A stretch of DNA of 64,000 nucleotides from Berberis thunbergii (GCA_003290165.1 QNQO01008284.1:124001-188000), one strand, 5' to 3'; shown: positions 45,348 to 57,910, counted from the stretch's first letter. The notes: generated by a model not told the origin, from the letters alone. Made by a program: numbers and translations.

Positions 45348-45692
45348 CTGTGCAATTAATTTTGCCAACATAAATTAGTCTAAGAAAACGAATTACCCTA
45401 TAAGTAGATATAAAAAGAAAAGAAGGGACTATTAAGAAAAATAAAAGAAAGACACAAATTTTATGAACGGTACACGGTCAGATCCATCCCATGGATTGCC
45501 CAGCAAAAAGAGAAACAATACTAGACCTAGGACAACAGGAATGGTCCACACATCTTTTGCAGTGTAAATGAACTTAATTTTGGTACCTAATATTCAAACT
45601 ATCGGTAGATGTCATGACCTGTGGCTAACCTTGTAACAAAGACACAAACTAGCCATTACTACTTAGACACCAACATTGTACTCGGCAGTATT

Positions 45693-45695
<3 letters not shown>

Positions 45696-45743
<48 letters not shown>
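45696..45743. repeat. TA microsatellite, left part
   Basis: 24 AT dinucleotides. The matching right part lies at 49639-49662; Copia 3 inserted between them. Confidence 0.95.
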
Positions 45744-45748
<5 letters not shown>

Positions 45749-45749
<1 letters not shown>

Positions 45750-45974
45750 GTTGAGAAACCAAGTAAATGATTCAATTCTCTATATTTTCATCTCACATTG
45801 ATGTGTAGATTACATCCTTTATGTAGGCATGATAGCAATGCTACTACAGATTAATTCCTAACAGATACAATGTACAAGCAACTCTAACAGACTAAATCAA
45901 TGCCTAGCTGGCAGACTAACAAACTCAGTCAATGCCTATCTGGCAGACTAACAAACTAATTGATATTCTTAACA
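45749..45974 (-). repeat. 3' LTR of Copia 3
   Basis: 226 bp; closely matches the 5' LTR, with small indels near CTAACAGATAC. Confidence 0.92.
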
Positions 45975-48900
45975 TTTCCCCTCAAACTAAGCTTGGATGC
46001 ATCTACTACGCTTAGTTTGTCTCTTAACAACAAGAACCTGGATTTACCAAGGGCTTTAGTAAGTATGTCAGCAATTTGATCAGTTGTTGAAATATGATGC
46101 ACATGAATGAGTTTTCGAGCAACTTTCTCACGCACAAAGTAAGCATCTATCTCAATGTGCTTGGTCCTAGCATGTAGTACTGGATTTGCACTAAGCATCA
46201 CAGTGTTTTTGTTGTCACACCATATAATGGGAGTGTTACAATTGATTTTTAACTCTGAAAATAGGGACTGCAACCAAGTGAGTTCAGCCGTAAGTGACGC
46301 AAGGCATCTATACTTTGCTTCAGTGCTGCTTCTAGATACAGTGCTCTGTTTCTTTGATGACCAAGACACAATGTTAGCACCTAAATAGACGCATGATCCA
46401 GATGTAGAACGTCTGTCAGTGGGATCTGATGCCCAGTCTGCATCACAATACCCAGTCAGTTTGAAGGACTGAATAGGAACTACATGTAATCCAAAATTAT
46501 TTGTAGACTTGAGGTAGCGTAATATTTTTTTACTACTTTCCAATGTGACTCAAGAGGGTTCTGCATAACTGGCAGACTCTATTAACAGCGTAAGCAATTT
46601 CTGGTCATGTTATTGTAACGTATTGTAACGCACCAACAAAGCTTCTATATAACTGAACATTTGAAACTGGATCACTTCCAGTATCATAGAGTTTCTCCCC
46701 GCCACTCATAGGAGTAGATAGTCCGTTGGCAAATTGCATCTTGGCACGACATAGGAGGTCATTGATATATTTAGACTGGGATAAAAACAATCCAGTAGTA
46801 GTATATTGAACTTGAATACCAAGGAAGTAGTGTGCAGGGCCCAAATCATTCAAGGAGAACTGTTTGTTTAATTGATGAATCAGCTGAGATACATCCTGTG
46901 AATTTGCTCCTGTGACAAGAATATCATCTACATACACCAAAAGAAATATGGGTGATGGAGAATGTCTGATGAATAGAGAACAATCAGACTTGGTAGGAGC
47001 AAATCCAAGCCTGTGTAGGGTCTGCTTTAGTTTATCAAACTAGGCTCGAGGAGCTTGTTTCAATCCATATAGGGCCTTGTTTAGTTTGCACACTGCATTA
47101 GGACGTGAAAGATCAATGAAACTAGGAGGTTGCATTATAAATACCTCTTCTTGAAGATCTCCATTCAGGAAAGCATTATTTACATCTAGTTGAGATATGG
47201 ACCAGCCATATGTGACAGCCAATGATAGTATGATTCTGATAGTTGTAGGTTTAACTACAGGGCTGAAAGTCTCAGCATAGTCAAATCCAGCTCTCTGTTG
47301 AAACCCCCTAGCCATCAGTCTAGCTTTATATCTGTGTACTGTTCCATCAGTATTCTCCTTGACTTTAAAAAGCCATTTACATCCTACTATAAATCTATTT
47401 TGTGGAAGATCAACTAATGACCATGTATTGTTTCTTATCAAGGCCAAGTATTCATCTTGCATAGCAGAAAACCAATGAGGAGTGTCTAATGCTTCTTTCA
47501 AACTAGTTGGTTCAGCTTGAGTTATGTAAACTGTAGGTTTTTATATACCAACTTTAGATCTGGTTACCATTGGGTGTCCAGTATTGGGATGATTCTGAAC
47601 AAGTGTCTGAACAACTGTCTGAGCACCAGTCTGCATGGTAGATTCAGTAGCATTTGGAACCCTATCATAGACAGCATCACTTGAACCACCAGTCTGCATA
47701 GTAGCACTAGTCTGAGCACCATTTTGAACATCATTTTGAACCCCATTTGAAACCCCATCATAGACAACATTATGTGGAACACTAGTCTGCGTAGTAGCAC
47801 TAATCTGAGCACCATTTTGAATACCATAGACTGTATCATTTGGACCCCATTTGTAGGAACTTGATGTCTCATAATATCAGTAACAAGGACTGCAGTAGAA
47901 TTGATCGGACTTGTAGGTAAGAAAGAACAAGGATTAGCATATTAATGATAGTTATGCTGGGGACTAATGTGTTGTTGGTGTCAGCCCTCAGTGAAGAATT
48001 TGAGTTTAATTTGGAATGAGAGAAAGAAGCCTCATTAAAGATGACATCTCTGAGATATAATCCTTCCATTTGAAGCTAAGCATTTATATCCTTTATCTTG
48101 CAAACTATACCCAAGAAATGTACATTCAACAGATCTGAATTGTAATTTGTGGGAGTTATAAGGTCTAGTGTTTGGAAAGCAAGAACAACCAAAAGTTTTA
48201 AGAGACTTATAGTCAGGAAGCTTGTGATAGAGTATCTCAAAAGGAGATGAACCATGCAAGTTAGATGAAGGAACTCGATTAATCAAATACACTGAAGTTT
48301 TGACCGCTTCATCCCAGAACCTAAAAGGAAGAGAAGCATGAGCAAGGAGGGTCAGTGCTGATTCAATAATGTGTTTGTGCTTCCTCTCAGCAACCCCGTT
48401 CTGATGATGAGTAGTAGGACAGGTTAATCTGTGTTGAATACCATGTTCAGCTTGGAACTGTGAAAAAGACCGATACTCCCTCCCCAATCAGACTGAATGC
48501 ACTTAATGGGAAGTCCAAACTCTAATTCAACTTGTGCTTTAAACTTTGTGAAAGTATAAAATGCATCAGACTTGTTCTTTAACAAATAAACCCAGTGAAC
48601 TGGCTATAAGCATCAATAAAATGAATGTAGTACCTATAGCCAGAAGAGGAAACACAGGAAGAAGGTCCCCAAAGGTCTGTATGTATTAACTCCAAAGGTT
48701 TATTGTACATAGTAGAGGAACTATGGAAGGGGAATTTATGAATTTTCCCTAAACAACATGAAGAACATATATCACCATTATTTTGTTTGAAATTGAAATA
48801 TGACATTTGTTAAGGATCTTAGTCAAGATTGGTAATGAAGGGTGTCCTAGTCGATCATGCCAGAGATGCAAAACTGAAGAAAAAGAGTTGGTAGCAGAAG

Positions 48901-49338
48901 TAGTACTGGCTGATGCTAATGAAGACAGTGTTGTAGTAGTGTTATTGACAGGGGCTAATGAAGACGGTGAATGGTTTGCTGAAGCTGATTTAGCAGAAGT
49001 ATTACTGGCTGATGCTAATGAAGACAGTGTTGTAGTAGTGTTATTGACAGAGGCTAATGAAGACAGTGAATGGTTTGCTGAAGCTGATTGACTACCATCA
49101 TCAGAGCTTTCAGCACTTGAAGAAGATTCTAACTTTCGTTTAGCAAGAAATATTGTAGGAACCACATAAAGGCCCTTGCTAAGTTTCCCTTCCAGGAGGT
49201 TTGCCTGGTGACCTGACCCTTGACAAAACAACACTCATCGAGTTTTATGGACAGAACATGAGTGAACACAACAGGTTTAGACTCTGTTGTTGCTGAAGTT
49301 GTGAGTATGGCAGCATTGGAAGATGAAGAATCCGCCAT
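45956..49338 (-). pseudogene. Internally deleted gag-pol of Copia 3
   Basis: The start at 49338 (MADSSSS) reads about 30 gag codons to VLSIKLDE, then sequence that in another frame is the region before integrase (GKLSKGLYVVP). Pre-integrase WHDRLGHPS is near 48860. Integrase blocks follow: LELIHTDLWGPS (48579-48806) and NGVAERKHKHIIE (48035-48487). RT is at 47040-47501 ([25 protein letters not shown]) and 46605-46940 (YVDD); RNase H at 45956-46543 (DADWASDPTDRRS, WCDNKNT, RTKHIEID). Blocks are separated by stops or shifts, but each is long and well conserved. Confidence 0.88.
48886..49094 (-). repeat. Tandem repeat, two 105-bp units, in Copia 3
   Basis: Two nearly identical units share GGCTGATGCTAATGAAGACA and GAATGGTTTGCTGAAGCTGA. 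They encode a Ser/Ala/Thr-rich low-complexity linker before the pre-integrase domain. Confidence 0.85.
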
Positions 49339-49407
49339 TGTGAAACTATGGAAGGTTGGAAAGACAGATAAAATAAGGAAATGGAAATAGAGAAAGCTCT
49401 GATACCA

Positions 49408-49638
49408 TGTTGAGAAACTAAGTAAATGATTCAATTCTCTATATTTTCATCTCACATTGATTTGTAGATTACATCCTTTATATAGGCATGATAGCAATGC
49501 TAGTACAGATTTAATTCCTAACATACAGATGCAATGTACAAACAACTCTAACAGACTAAATCAATGCCTAGCTGGCAGACTAACAAACTCAGTCAATGCC
49601 TAGCTGGCAGACTAACAAACTAATTGATATTCTTAACA
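49408..49638 (-). repeat. 5' LTR of Copia 3
   Basis: 231 bp; followed on the minus strand by the primer binding site TGGTATCAGAGC with no spacer. Confidence 0.92.
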
Positions 49639-49662
49639 ATATATATATATATATATATATAT
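49639..49662. repeat. TA microsatellite, right part
   Basis: Twelve AT dinucleotides directly after the Copia 3 5' LTR; the continuation of the tract at 45696-45743. Confidence 0.9.
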
Positions 49663-49812
49663 GCTCTATGCTTTCATAAAGAAAAAAAAATCTTTTTTAT
49701 AAAAAGAAGTGCTGCCAACTGATTACTTGTTGCAGATGGTACCCACTGGATATAATTCTTTAATTTTGTTGTTTTAATACTTCAATATATTGTCAAAAAG
49801 GAGAGAAATTGT

Positions 49813-50951
49813 TGTTGGTTTTATACCAAACTGTAAAGAGCACTAAGGAGATTCAAGAAAAAAATAATTAATTATATTATCAATTCAAGTAGGCTATAGT
49901 CTTTACAATTCAAGAGGACTCAATACTCTACAATCTTTCTCACTTTTCTATTTTTTCTTCTTGCTTGCTTGTTTTTTTCAACCCCAAAACAGTCCTTTAT
50001 TTATACTAGTAGTAGAGGACTCTAGACAAATGTAATTTACCTAGAATGTAGAGACATTAAATACCATACATGAATATAACTTGAGAATGCCAAGCATCAT
50101 GTTCTAGATTTTCCAAGATACATCCAACTTTTGTTCGCATTCCTTTGTTTAGAAATATAAATGCCATCATCACATTGTTACACCTTAATGCCGAGAAAGT
50201 AGGACATAAGTCCAGAATCAGTCATTTTGAATTCTTTGAACATGGCTTGCTTGAAATCATCGAACATCTTCTGGCTATTTCCTGTGAAGAGTAAATCATC
50301 ACATAGAGACATGCTATAAACATTTCTTCGTTCACATTCTTTTTTAGATAGACATCATGCTCAAATGGACATTTAATAAATCCATTTTGAATAAAATAAT
50401 TATCGATCTGACAATTCCACGCTCGGGGGGCTTGTTTTAGTCCGTATAAAGCCTTCTTGAGACGATACACCATGCCTTCTTTTCTTACAAAACCTTCGGG
50501 TTGTTCGACATTAACTTCTTCTTCGAGAACCCCATTTAAAAATGTGGACTTCACGTCCAACTGGTAAATCCTCCACTTATGGTGAGCTGCAAGATATAGC
50601 AATGAAAGCAAGCAAGAAAAATAATCGGAGACAGTTTCACTATCTCGCATGTGAACATTCTCGAACTCTCCTTGAAGCGTTTGCAAACGCACCCGTTTGA
50701 CTCGATCAACTCGTTTGTATAGAGTTGTGAGTTTATCACATGCTTCTTTGCGTGTCGTTGCTTCCGAAATCTTCTCAAACAAAGACTCTAGATACATGTA
50801 ATTTACCTAGAATTTAGAGACATTAAATACCATACATGAATATAACTTGAGAATGCCAAACATCATGTTCTAGATCTTCCAAGATACATCCAACTTTGTT
50901 TGCATTCCCAACACTTCAAGATTCATCTAATTTTGGTTTGTTTTTCCAACA
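49813..50951 (-). mobile_element. Copia element 4, 1139-bp rearranged remnant with intact target duplication
   Basis: The ends TGTTGGTTTTATACC (49813) and TTTCCAACA (50951) are LTR tips, flanked by the perfect 5-bp duplication ATTGT (49808-49812 and 50952-50956). About 125 bases are shared between 50021-50147 and 50783-50909 and are the two LTR remnants. Between them only a scrap of gag fused to a scrap of RT remains. The family differs from Copia 1-3. Confidence 0.85.
50222..50797 (-). pseudogene. LTR-gag-RT chimeric open frame of Copia 4
   Basis: 191 codons are open. The first few (from ATGTATCTAGAG) lie in LTR sequence; then comes a gag piece ([32 protein letters not shown]) and then an RT piece beginning at about residue 70 ([36 protein letters not shown]). 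The joint arose by deletion that by chance kept one frame. There is no catalytic YVDD, so no activity is expected. Confidence 0.8.
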
Positions 50952-52281
50952 ATTGTGCATATACGTACATGGCAAAAGCATGATCGGATTCATCAACCAC
51001 CAATGAAGCTCACATGAGAACAGATGTAAGCAGATTGTTCAAAGAGTACATAGGTGAGGGTCAGAATTCGGATCATTTGTACTAGAAAAGAAAAATAAGG
51101 AGAATTTTCATCTTTTCCCCCTTCAAATATAGCTTACTTTTGGAGTATTCATAAACTTCAACACATGTATATGGCATCGATGCCACTGTAGGCTTCCAAA
51201 TTAGTATTTTCTTGTCAACTTGTATACTTGATACTGCACAAGCCAGAAACAACAAGTTGATTTTCTATGAAACTTTCTAGCAACCAATACATCCTTCTAT
51301 CAAATCCTCGAGTTAATACTCCAACAAAAAAATGACATATCTCATATCAGCGAGTTCTAATTTGCATTCGAAAGTTGTGTAACTCACACCAAGACACATA
51401 GAAATATGATCTTCCTAAACTTAGTGATTACTTCATGGTTTCCATTAAGGCCAGTATGATAGCCTCCCAGCCAGGTTTCAAGTGATGTGGTTGCTCAAGT
51501 TGACCGCAAAGAAACTATCTTTACTGAGTGAGTGATTATTTTGGTCATGTGGAGGCAATGTAGATGCTCAAGTGGCGACAACTTTAAAGCTATGTTTTGA
51601 TCCTACCGAGGAATATTGACTATTTTGATCATTCTTATTCTTCTTCGATCTGCCGACATAGGTAGGTAGTGGGTGGTGGTGGTTGTCTATTAACATAGAC
51701 ATAGAATAGGAAGATGAGATTGTGGTCGATTGATTTAATGGGAGACGAAAGCGATGGTGGCAGTGGTCGATTGATAGAGAGAAGAAATAGAGGAGAGGAG
51801 ACGAGGGAAGGTGGTGGCAATTGTGGTGTTGGTGAAGATGATAGAAGAACCAAAATATGTTAATAAATAACAACATAAATCGATAAAGTGTCCACCAGTG
51901 AGATAGACACGAAATACGTGTAGGATCATCAGTAGGACCATCATACTTGCGTAATGAGTTTACAAAATTGAGTTTTAAGGGTGAACACTACATAAATCGC
52001 TAAGATGTTACCAATTTGCAACTTTACAATCGATAAGTTGTGATCGACTTCAAATTTCAAATCGATAGTCATTTATCAATGTATTATGCTTAGGTATAAA
52101 TAACAAATTTTGAGTTTTATCTATTTACTTCATATTCGATTTAGTGTCACTGCTTTTAAATTTCAAAATCGATAGTCGTTTATTAATTCAATGCATTTAT
52201 GGAGATCATGCCAACCAACAATGGAGAAAATCATTTTTTTTATTCGATCTTGAAAATCCATCTTCTTCAGAATAAAAATAG

Positions 52282-52626
52282 TCAGTCATGTATTGGGTCT
52301 AAACTCTTGAAAACATTGCCCAAAGAAACCCTTGTTTGTTTGTAATCTTCCATCAAAGAAGAAGAAGAAGAAGTAGAAGAAGAAGCAGAAAATACGGGTT
52401 TCACAGTTTGTTTTTCTTCTTTGGTGTTGGTAAGAGAAGAATAATAAAAAAATGAGAAAAAAAAAATAGAAAGATTGGTATTGGTGTTCGTGACAGGAGA
52501 GAGAAATGATGTATGTTGGTATTGGTGTCGTAAATTTGGTAGGGTGGGAAAAGGAAAACCACTAAAAACACTGAGGTGGCATTTGACTAGGGTGTGGGAA
52601 GGAATTTTATAGGGTGAACGTAGCAA
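52282..52626 (-). other. Unidentified open frame in duplication copy A
   Basis: A minus-strand open frame ends MEDYKQTRVSLGNVFKSLDP and stops a few codons later (IHD then TGA). The corresponding stretch in copy B (about 57930-58000) keeps VEDYKQRRVSLSNFFKSLDP and the same stop. The upstream part is Ser/Thr-rich with GAA/TTC repeats. Preservation of this short tail in both copies is notable, but I do not recognise it and a coding role is unproven. Confidence 0.2.
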
Positions 52627-53004
52627 TTTCCAACTTTTATTGATCGAATCAAGGTGGGTGAAAAAATGAAAAGGCTTTTGGTGAGAGAGATTTACATTTC
52701 AGGAACCACATGGTCATCTAGCAATTGTTTCAAAGTTATCCTTAAATAGATAATATTTAGTGTCCTAGTTATAATTTATTGTACGTTAATAAATTTGATA
52801 ATTTTATTTTCAATAAACTGTACAAAAAGTATCTAGAATTAAATCAATTTAATTTTCCGACTCTTGATGTTGTTTGTAAGAAAAGCATAACTAAAAAAAA
52901 TGTACATAAAATGTTTATGATATTACAATACTTAGTTATCAAAATGTGTATGTTGTTTATAACATTTAATTGTCAAAAGGTTTATGTTAGGAGTTAGAGT
53001 TGTA

Positions 53005-53290
53005 GCCGAAAGGTTCAATGAAAAGAAAAGTAATGTTTATTGTAAAATACTTTCTCCAATTTCGATGAAGGATTCATTTCAAATAATTTGGCATTAATAG
53101 CTTGTTATGATCTAGGGTTATATCAAATGGATGTAAAAACATCATTTCTCAATCAAAATTTCTAGGAAGAGGTATATATGTCACAACTTGAAGGGTTTGC
53201 TTCAAATTAGGATGGACGTCTAGTTTGCAAACTAAAGAAATTCATACATAGGCTGAAACATGCATCCCATTATTAACATTTCAAGATGTG
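53005..53290 (+). pseudogene. Copia RT relic in duplication copy A
   Basis: The plus strand reads, through stops, a decayed RT block: SPISMKDSFQII, LYQMDVKTSFLNQNF, EEVYMSQLEGFAS, LVCKLKKFIHRLKH. This is the Copia RT region around the LDVKTAFLNG motif. It predates the duplication because copy B has it too. Confidence 0.7.
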
Positions 53291-55140
53291 ATATCTTTAT
53301 TTGGTTTTACAAAGAACAATGAATAAAGGGAAGTGAGAGTAAATTTACCTTTTTAATCTTATATGTATGGGTTGCACATTGTGGCTGAAGTGGTCATGGA
53401 AGAATTGAAAATTGTTGTGTTTGATTACGTTGAAGGGGTACCATGTTGAAAATGTGTCTGATAGACAATCATTGTATCCATAGGGTAACTAAACTGCATC
53501 CAAGTTGCATGAAGGCTTGTTTTCTCTATAGTCCACCAAAGTACTAACTACATTTCATGACAAAATGGTAATCAATGACACAATGCATGTGCTCCTAATA
53601 ATCTGGTAAAAACTCAATAAATTTCACTGACAAGTCTAGAACCTGAAACATCTTACAAAGAGGGTGGATGCCCTGTCAACTAAGCTCAATCAATGGACTC
53701 TCGTAATATTCAAGTTAGAATACTTTGGTACCCATTTATTTTCCGAAACCGAACTTTTGGGTCCATACCTTCTTCATCTAACGAACCTTACAAATTTGTC
53801 TTACCATTCCATACCCAAAGGCCCATACCATTCCATTCCATGCCCGAAGGCTAATCAACGTCAAAACACATGTATTCCTAATAATCGGATGAAAATTCAT
53901 TGAATTTAATGATCTCAAACCTGCAACCTCTCAAAAGAGATCGGGAGTTCGATCAACTAAGGTACAATTGGTATACTCTTATAGTATTCAAGTTAAGAGC
54001 AATTTGATACACATTTAATACATGTAAACCATGACCTTAGAAGGGAGAGTTGACACTTTCAATCAATTTAAGCAATCGTTCATGACAACATAATAAATGA
54101 TGAATAGGGCCTCTTTCATGCATCCATATGTAACTCTCAAGATCAACCAATAGGCCTCCCAGTCTCTACCATTCTAAGAAATGTAATTAGGAAGCAACAT
54201 TGAAACAAAAACCTTGTAGAGATAAAAGCAAAAATCGAATCACTAAAATATGGATTATATAAGAAGAAAAGGGAGACAATGAAGCAAAAGTGGGATCTTT
54301 GCAATATTATGCATAGGGTTTTAGTTAAGATTTTGTGGATGATGTGTTGTGAGCCACCTAGCATTCATGCATGAAACCTATTGTCATAAAATTAAACATT
54401 ATCATATTGGGCTCCCATTCGGTTTGATGGTGTAAGTTTTTTCTTCAAATGGTCTTGTTGCTATTAGGGAGTGGATAACTCTCTTATATTCTTATGTGAA
54501 GTGAGATTATTCAAGCCAACACCAATAACCCAACACATTGAACACAATCTAAACAAATTTATTAATAAGATTTTGGAAAGGTTTATTGAGGAGAAAAAAC
54601 ATTATTAAAAAGAAAATAAAAATCCTTTGAATTTCAAATAAGAGATCATTACCCATTTAAACAATCCCCGAGTTCGGAGTATCGTACATTTTAACTTATT
54701 GTTGAGACTGTGCCATATACATATCAAGCAGGAATCCCAAAATTTATTTATGTACAGAATTTAAAAAATATTGCGTATTATAAATAAAATGGTGACTTAA
54801 GTGTGTTAATTGAAATTTAATTTTGTACATGAGTTTAGAGTTGTAGGATTTCAATCCTTCCTGCACAATTGAATTGTTATGTGGACTCAGAAGACCTCAC
54901 GAACTACAAACCTCATCCCTAAAGCATAATACAAATTTGTACATGAGTTTAGAGTTGCAGAACTTCAATCCTTCCACAATTGAATTGTTATGTGGAGTTA
55001 AAGAAATCTCCAACTACACAACATCCTTAAAACATAAAAACTTTTTTTTTCCTTTCCACTTTCTTATCCATCTTTTTTTTTTTTTGGTAATCATCCATTT
55101 TTTTGAAAAATGAGGTTTGTGTGAAAATACAAAGTGAGCC

Positions 55141-55530
55141 ACTAATTATTTTACCTTCACCATCCATGGGAAAAAATGTAGATAAAAATGATATTTTCAT
55201 AGATATGATTTCATCTAAGATTCAAAACTATACAGTTTCCCTTTTTAACTAGCTTACAAAATTTGATGTAACATGCTTACTTTTGCATGAATAATTGACC
55301 TCACTTGTCTAAATCAAAATGTGATGATGATTCGATTGGATGAGAAAGGCAACAATCTAGTCATTTGTAATTTTCCGGTTTGGTTGCTCACATCATGTTA
55401 CTCCATGTCATTTGACAAGTACATATTTCATTAATTAAGTCAATTAAAATTTTAAATCTAGTGAATGGTACCACATGCAATGCAGGGTGTCACACATCGT
55501 GCCCTAGAAGTTAAGATCTTATGTTTAGTC
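55141..55530. other. Spacer between copy A and the truncated Copia
   Basis: AT-rich; no gene recognised. Confidence 0.35.
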
Positions 55531-55534
55531 AATG

Positions 55535-56670
55535 TTTCATTAGTGAAAGAGAAAGAACATATTGTTTGCAAATTGAAGAAAAGTCTTTATAGGTTGAAAC
55601 AAGCTCCAACACAGTGATATAAGAAGTTTGACTCGCTTATGGTGGGCCATGGGTACAAGAGAACACTTCTAGATCATTGTGTTTATGTCAGATATTTTTC
55701 GCTTAGCAGCTTCATTATTTTCTTGATTTATGTTGATATGTTAATTGTTGGAAAAGATGTTGATATAATTGGCAGGTTGAAGAAATATTTGTTTATGTCT
55801 TTTGATATGAAAGATTTGGGCCAACTCAACACATTTTGAGAATGAAAATTGTACGTGACAGGAAAACTAAGAAGTTGTGGTTGTCACAAGAAAAGTATGT
55901 TGAACAGGTGCTTGAAAGGCTCAATGTGAATGATGCTAAGACTGTTCCACTTGTTAATCACTTCAAGTTAAGTGTCAAGTTGTCTCATAACACTGATGAT
56001 GAAAAGAAGGAGATGATACGTATTCCATACTCCTCTGTTGTAGGGTGTTTGATGTATGCGATGGTTTGTACAAGACCAGATGTTGTTCAAGCAGTTGGTG
56101 TTGTGAGTAGGTATCTTGATAATCCAGGAAAAGAACATTGGGATAAAGTTAAATGGATTATGAGGTACTTGAAGGGTACTTCAAAGCTTTGTTTATGCTT
56201 TGGTAATTCGGGAGCCGTATTGGAAGGGTTCACAAATACAGATATGGCAGTTGATCTTGACAAGAAGAGGTCTACTTCAGGTTATGTTTTCACGTTTGCA
56301 GGGGGAGCTGTATCTTGGCAGTCTAGATTGAAAAAGTGCGTTGCCTTGTCAATGACTAACACTAAATATATTGCCATTGCTGAAGCAGAGAAAAAATGTT
56401 ATGATTTAAAATATTACTCAAGGAATTGGGTGTGAATCAAAATAAATATGTTGTGCATTTTGACGGTCAAAGTGCCATAGAGCTTAGCAAGAATGCAACC
56501 TGTCATGGGCGTACCAAGCATATTAATACATGTTACCACTGGATATGTGATGTGCTTGAGAAGAATTGTTCCAACTTGAAAAAATTCCCACTAGCAAAAA
56601 TCCTTTTAACATGATGACAAAGTGGTTCCTAAAGATAAACATGAGTTTTTTAAAGAGGTCATTGGAATGG
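55535..56670 (+). pseudogene. RT and RNase H fragment of Copia 5
   Basis: Reads EKEHIVCKLKKSLYRLKQAP, then a YVD-type catalytic box that has lost one Asp (IYVDMLIVGKDVD), then a frameshift near 55838 into SVVGCLMYAMVCTRPDV and the RNase H region (KKRSTSGYVFTFAGG, HFDGQSAIELSKNAT). Stops and shifts are few, so decay is moderate. Confidence 0.85.
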
Positions 56671-56720
56671 CCTAATGTACTTAGGCTATGATTCCCTCTT
56701 ATGGTCTAGAAGGGGAGTTT

Positions 56721-57286
56721 TGTTAGGTTGAGTCCATCCCATTAGGGTGGACCAAGCCCAAGATGATTAATATAAATAGATAGCAGCTAGGACTACTTTG
56801 AAGAGATAGAAACGCATACAAAAAACAGATCGTGTGTGTTGTGTGCGATAGCTGTGTGGATTCCTCCATTGAGAGAGGAAAGAATAAAAGAATAAGGGGT
56901 TGATTGTTGGGGTTTGACTGAAGACTCACAAGTGTGTTTTGAATCCGTTTCTTGCAAGATTTTGGTGTCGTTTGTTTCAGTGTATTCTTCCTTTGATTGG
57001 GGGGTTGATTGAAGCTCTTATGAGGTAACCCTTATATTTCTCCTTGTTCCTCAAGCCTTGGGCAAAAGGCTTGAAAAGAACATTGTACTTCTTTTATTGA
57101 TTATTGGATTTATCGGATTTGCCCCGTTGTTTTTTACCCTTCACCTTGAAGGGTTTTCCACGTATATCTTGGTGTCCTTTATTTTGCATTGATTATTTGC
57201 TTGCTTTGAATTTTTATTTGGCAATATTACTTGGTTCTTCCATTGGTAAAATTTCGTTGTAATTGTTTGCTTTGTTTTCCCCAACA
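56721..57286 (+). repeat. 3' LTR of Copia 5
   Basis: 566 bp from TGTTAGGTTGAG to CCCCAACA. No partner LTR in the window. Confidence 0.85.
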
Positions 57287-57669
57287 TCCAATTCAGTGTT
57301 TTCTCTTCAACTTGTATACTTGATACTGCACAAGCCACAAACAACAAGTTGATTTTCTATGAAACTGTCTAGCAATCAATAATCCTTCTAACAAATCCTC
57401 TAGTTAATACTCCAATGTAAAAAATGGCATATCTCATATCAGTGAGTTCTAATTTGCATTTTGAAGTTGTGTAACTCACACCAAGATGCCAATGGTAGCC
57501 TGATTGGATGGTTAAGGCTGTGGTGGATGTTATCGATTTCCAACTTACAATCAATAAGGTGCGATCGACTTCAAATTTCAAATCGATAGTCGTTTATCAA
57601 TAAAATGTGTTAAGCTTACGTAGAAAGAACAAAATTTAAGTTTTATCTATTTACTTCAAATTAGATTAG

Positions 57670-57910
57670 GTGTCGTTGCTTTTAAATTTCAAAAATCGAT
57701 AGTCGTTCATCGATTCAATGTGTTTATGGAGATCATGCCGACCAACAATGGAGAAAATCAATTTATTTTAATTCAATCTTCAAAACCCATGTGGCGATGC
57801 TTTTAAATTTCAAAATCGATAGTCGTTCGTCGATTCAATGCGTTTATGGAGATCATGCCGACCAACAATGGAGAAAATCAATTTATTTTAATTCAATTTT
57901 CAAAACCCAT
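57670..57910. repeat. Tandem duplication, two 120-bp units, in copy B only
   Basis: Units 57670-57790 and 57791-57910 share ATCGATAGTCGTTC, GGAGATCATGCCGACCAACA and CAAAACCCAT. Copy A has one unit (about 52145-52260), so this arose after the segmental duplication. Confidence 0.85.

Larger units (their letters stand above)
45749..49638 (-). mobile_element. Copia LTR retrotransposon 3, 3890 bp, gag and protease deleted
   Basis: LTRs at 45749-45974 (3') and 49408-49638 (5') run TGTTGAG to TTAACA and are very similar. Each contains an internal duplication of GCCTAGCTGGCAGACTAACA. The primer binding site TGGTATCAGAGC directly follows the 5' LTR on the minus strand; GAGGGGAAA precedes the 3' LTR. 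Flanks are GTATA and ATATA within a TA microsatellite. Coding starts with about 30 codons of gag and then jumps to the protease-integrase spacer, so gag, the zinc knuckle and protease are missing. The element could move only with help. Confidence 0.92.
51197..55140. repeat. Segmental duplication, copy A
   Basis: Segments 51197-51392, 52003-54019 and 54020-55140 correspond in order to 57287-57485, 57541-59677 and 63101-64000. Shared landmarks include TTGTATACTTGATACTGCAC, AGGAAGAGGTATATATG and GCATCCATATGT. Identity is high but visibly diverged, with many point changes and small indels. Copy A has about 600 bases (51393-52002) not in copy B, and lacks a 3.4-kb block present in copy B. Confidence 0.85.
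55535..57286 (+). mobile_element. Copia element 5 (TNT1-like), 5'-truncated, with 3' LTR
   Basis: Starts abruptly within the RT region and ends with a 566-bp LTR (56721-57286). The polypurine tract AGAAGGGGAGTTT precedes the LTR tip TGTTAGGTTGAG; the LTR ends CCCCAACA. The RT/RNase H sequence is clearly akin to Copia 2 (shared IVGKDVD, NQNKYVVH, IELSKNAT), as is the LTR phrase CCCATTAGGGTGGA, but it is a distinct copy. The 5' LTR, gag and integrase are missing. Confidence 0.88.

Noticed and set aside
51568..51944. Overlapping minus-strand open frames rich in Ser, His and Pro
   Set aside because: They derive from GGTGGT and GATGG simple repeats; frames differ, no motif, and the segment is absent from duplication copy B.
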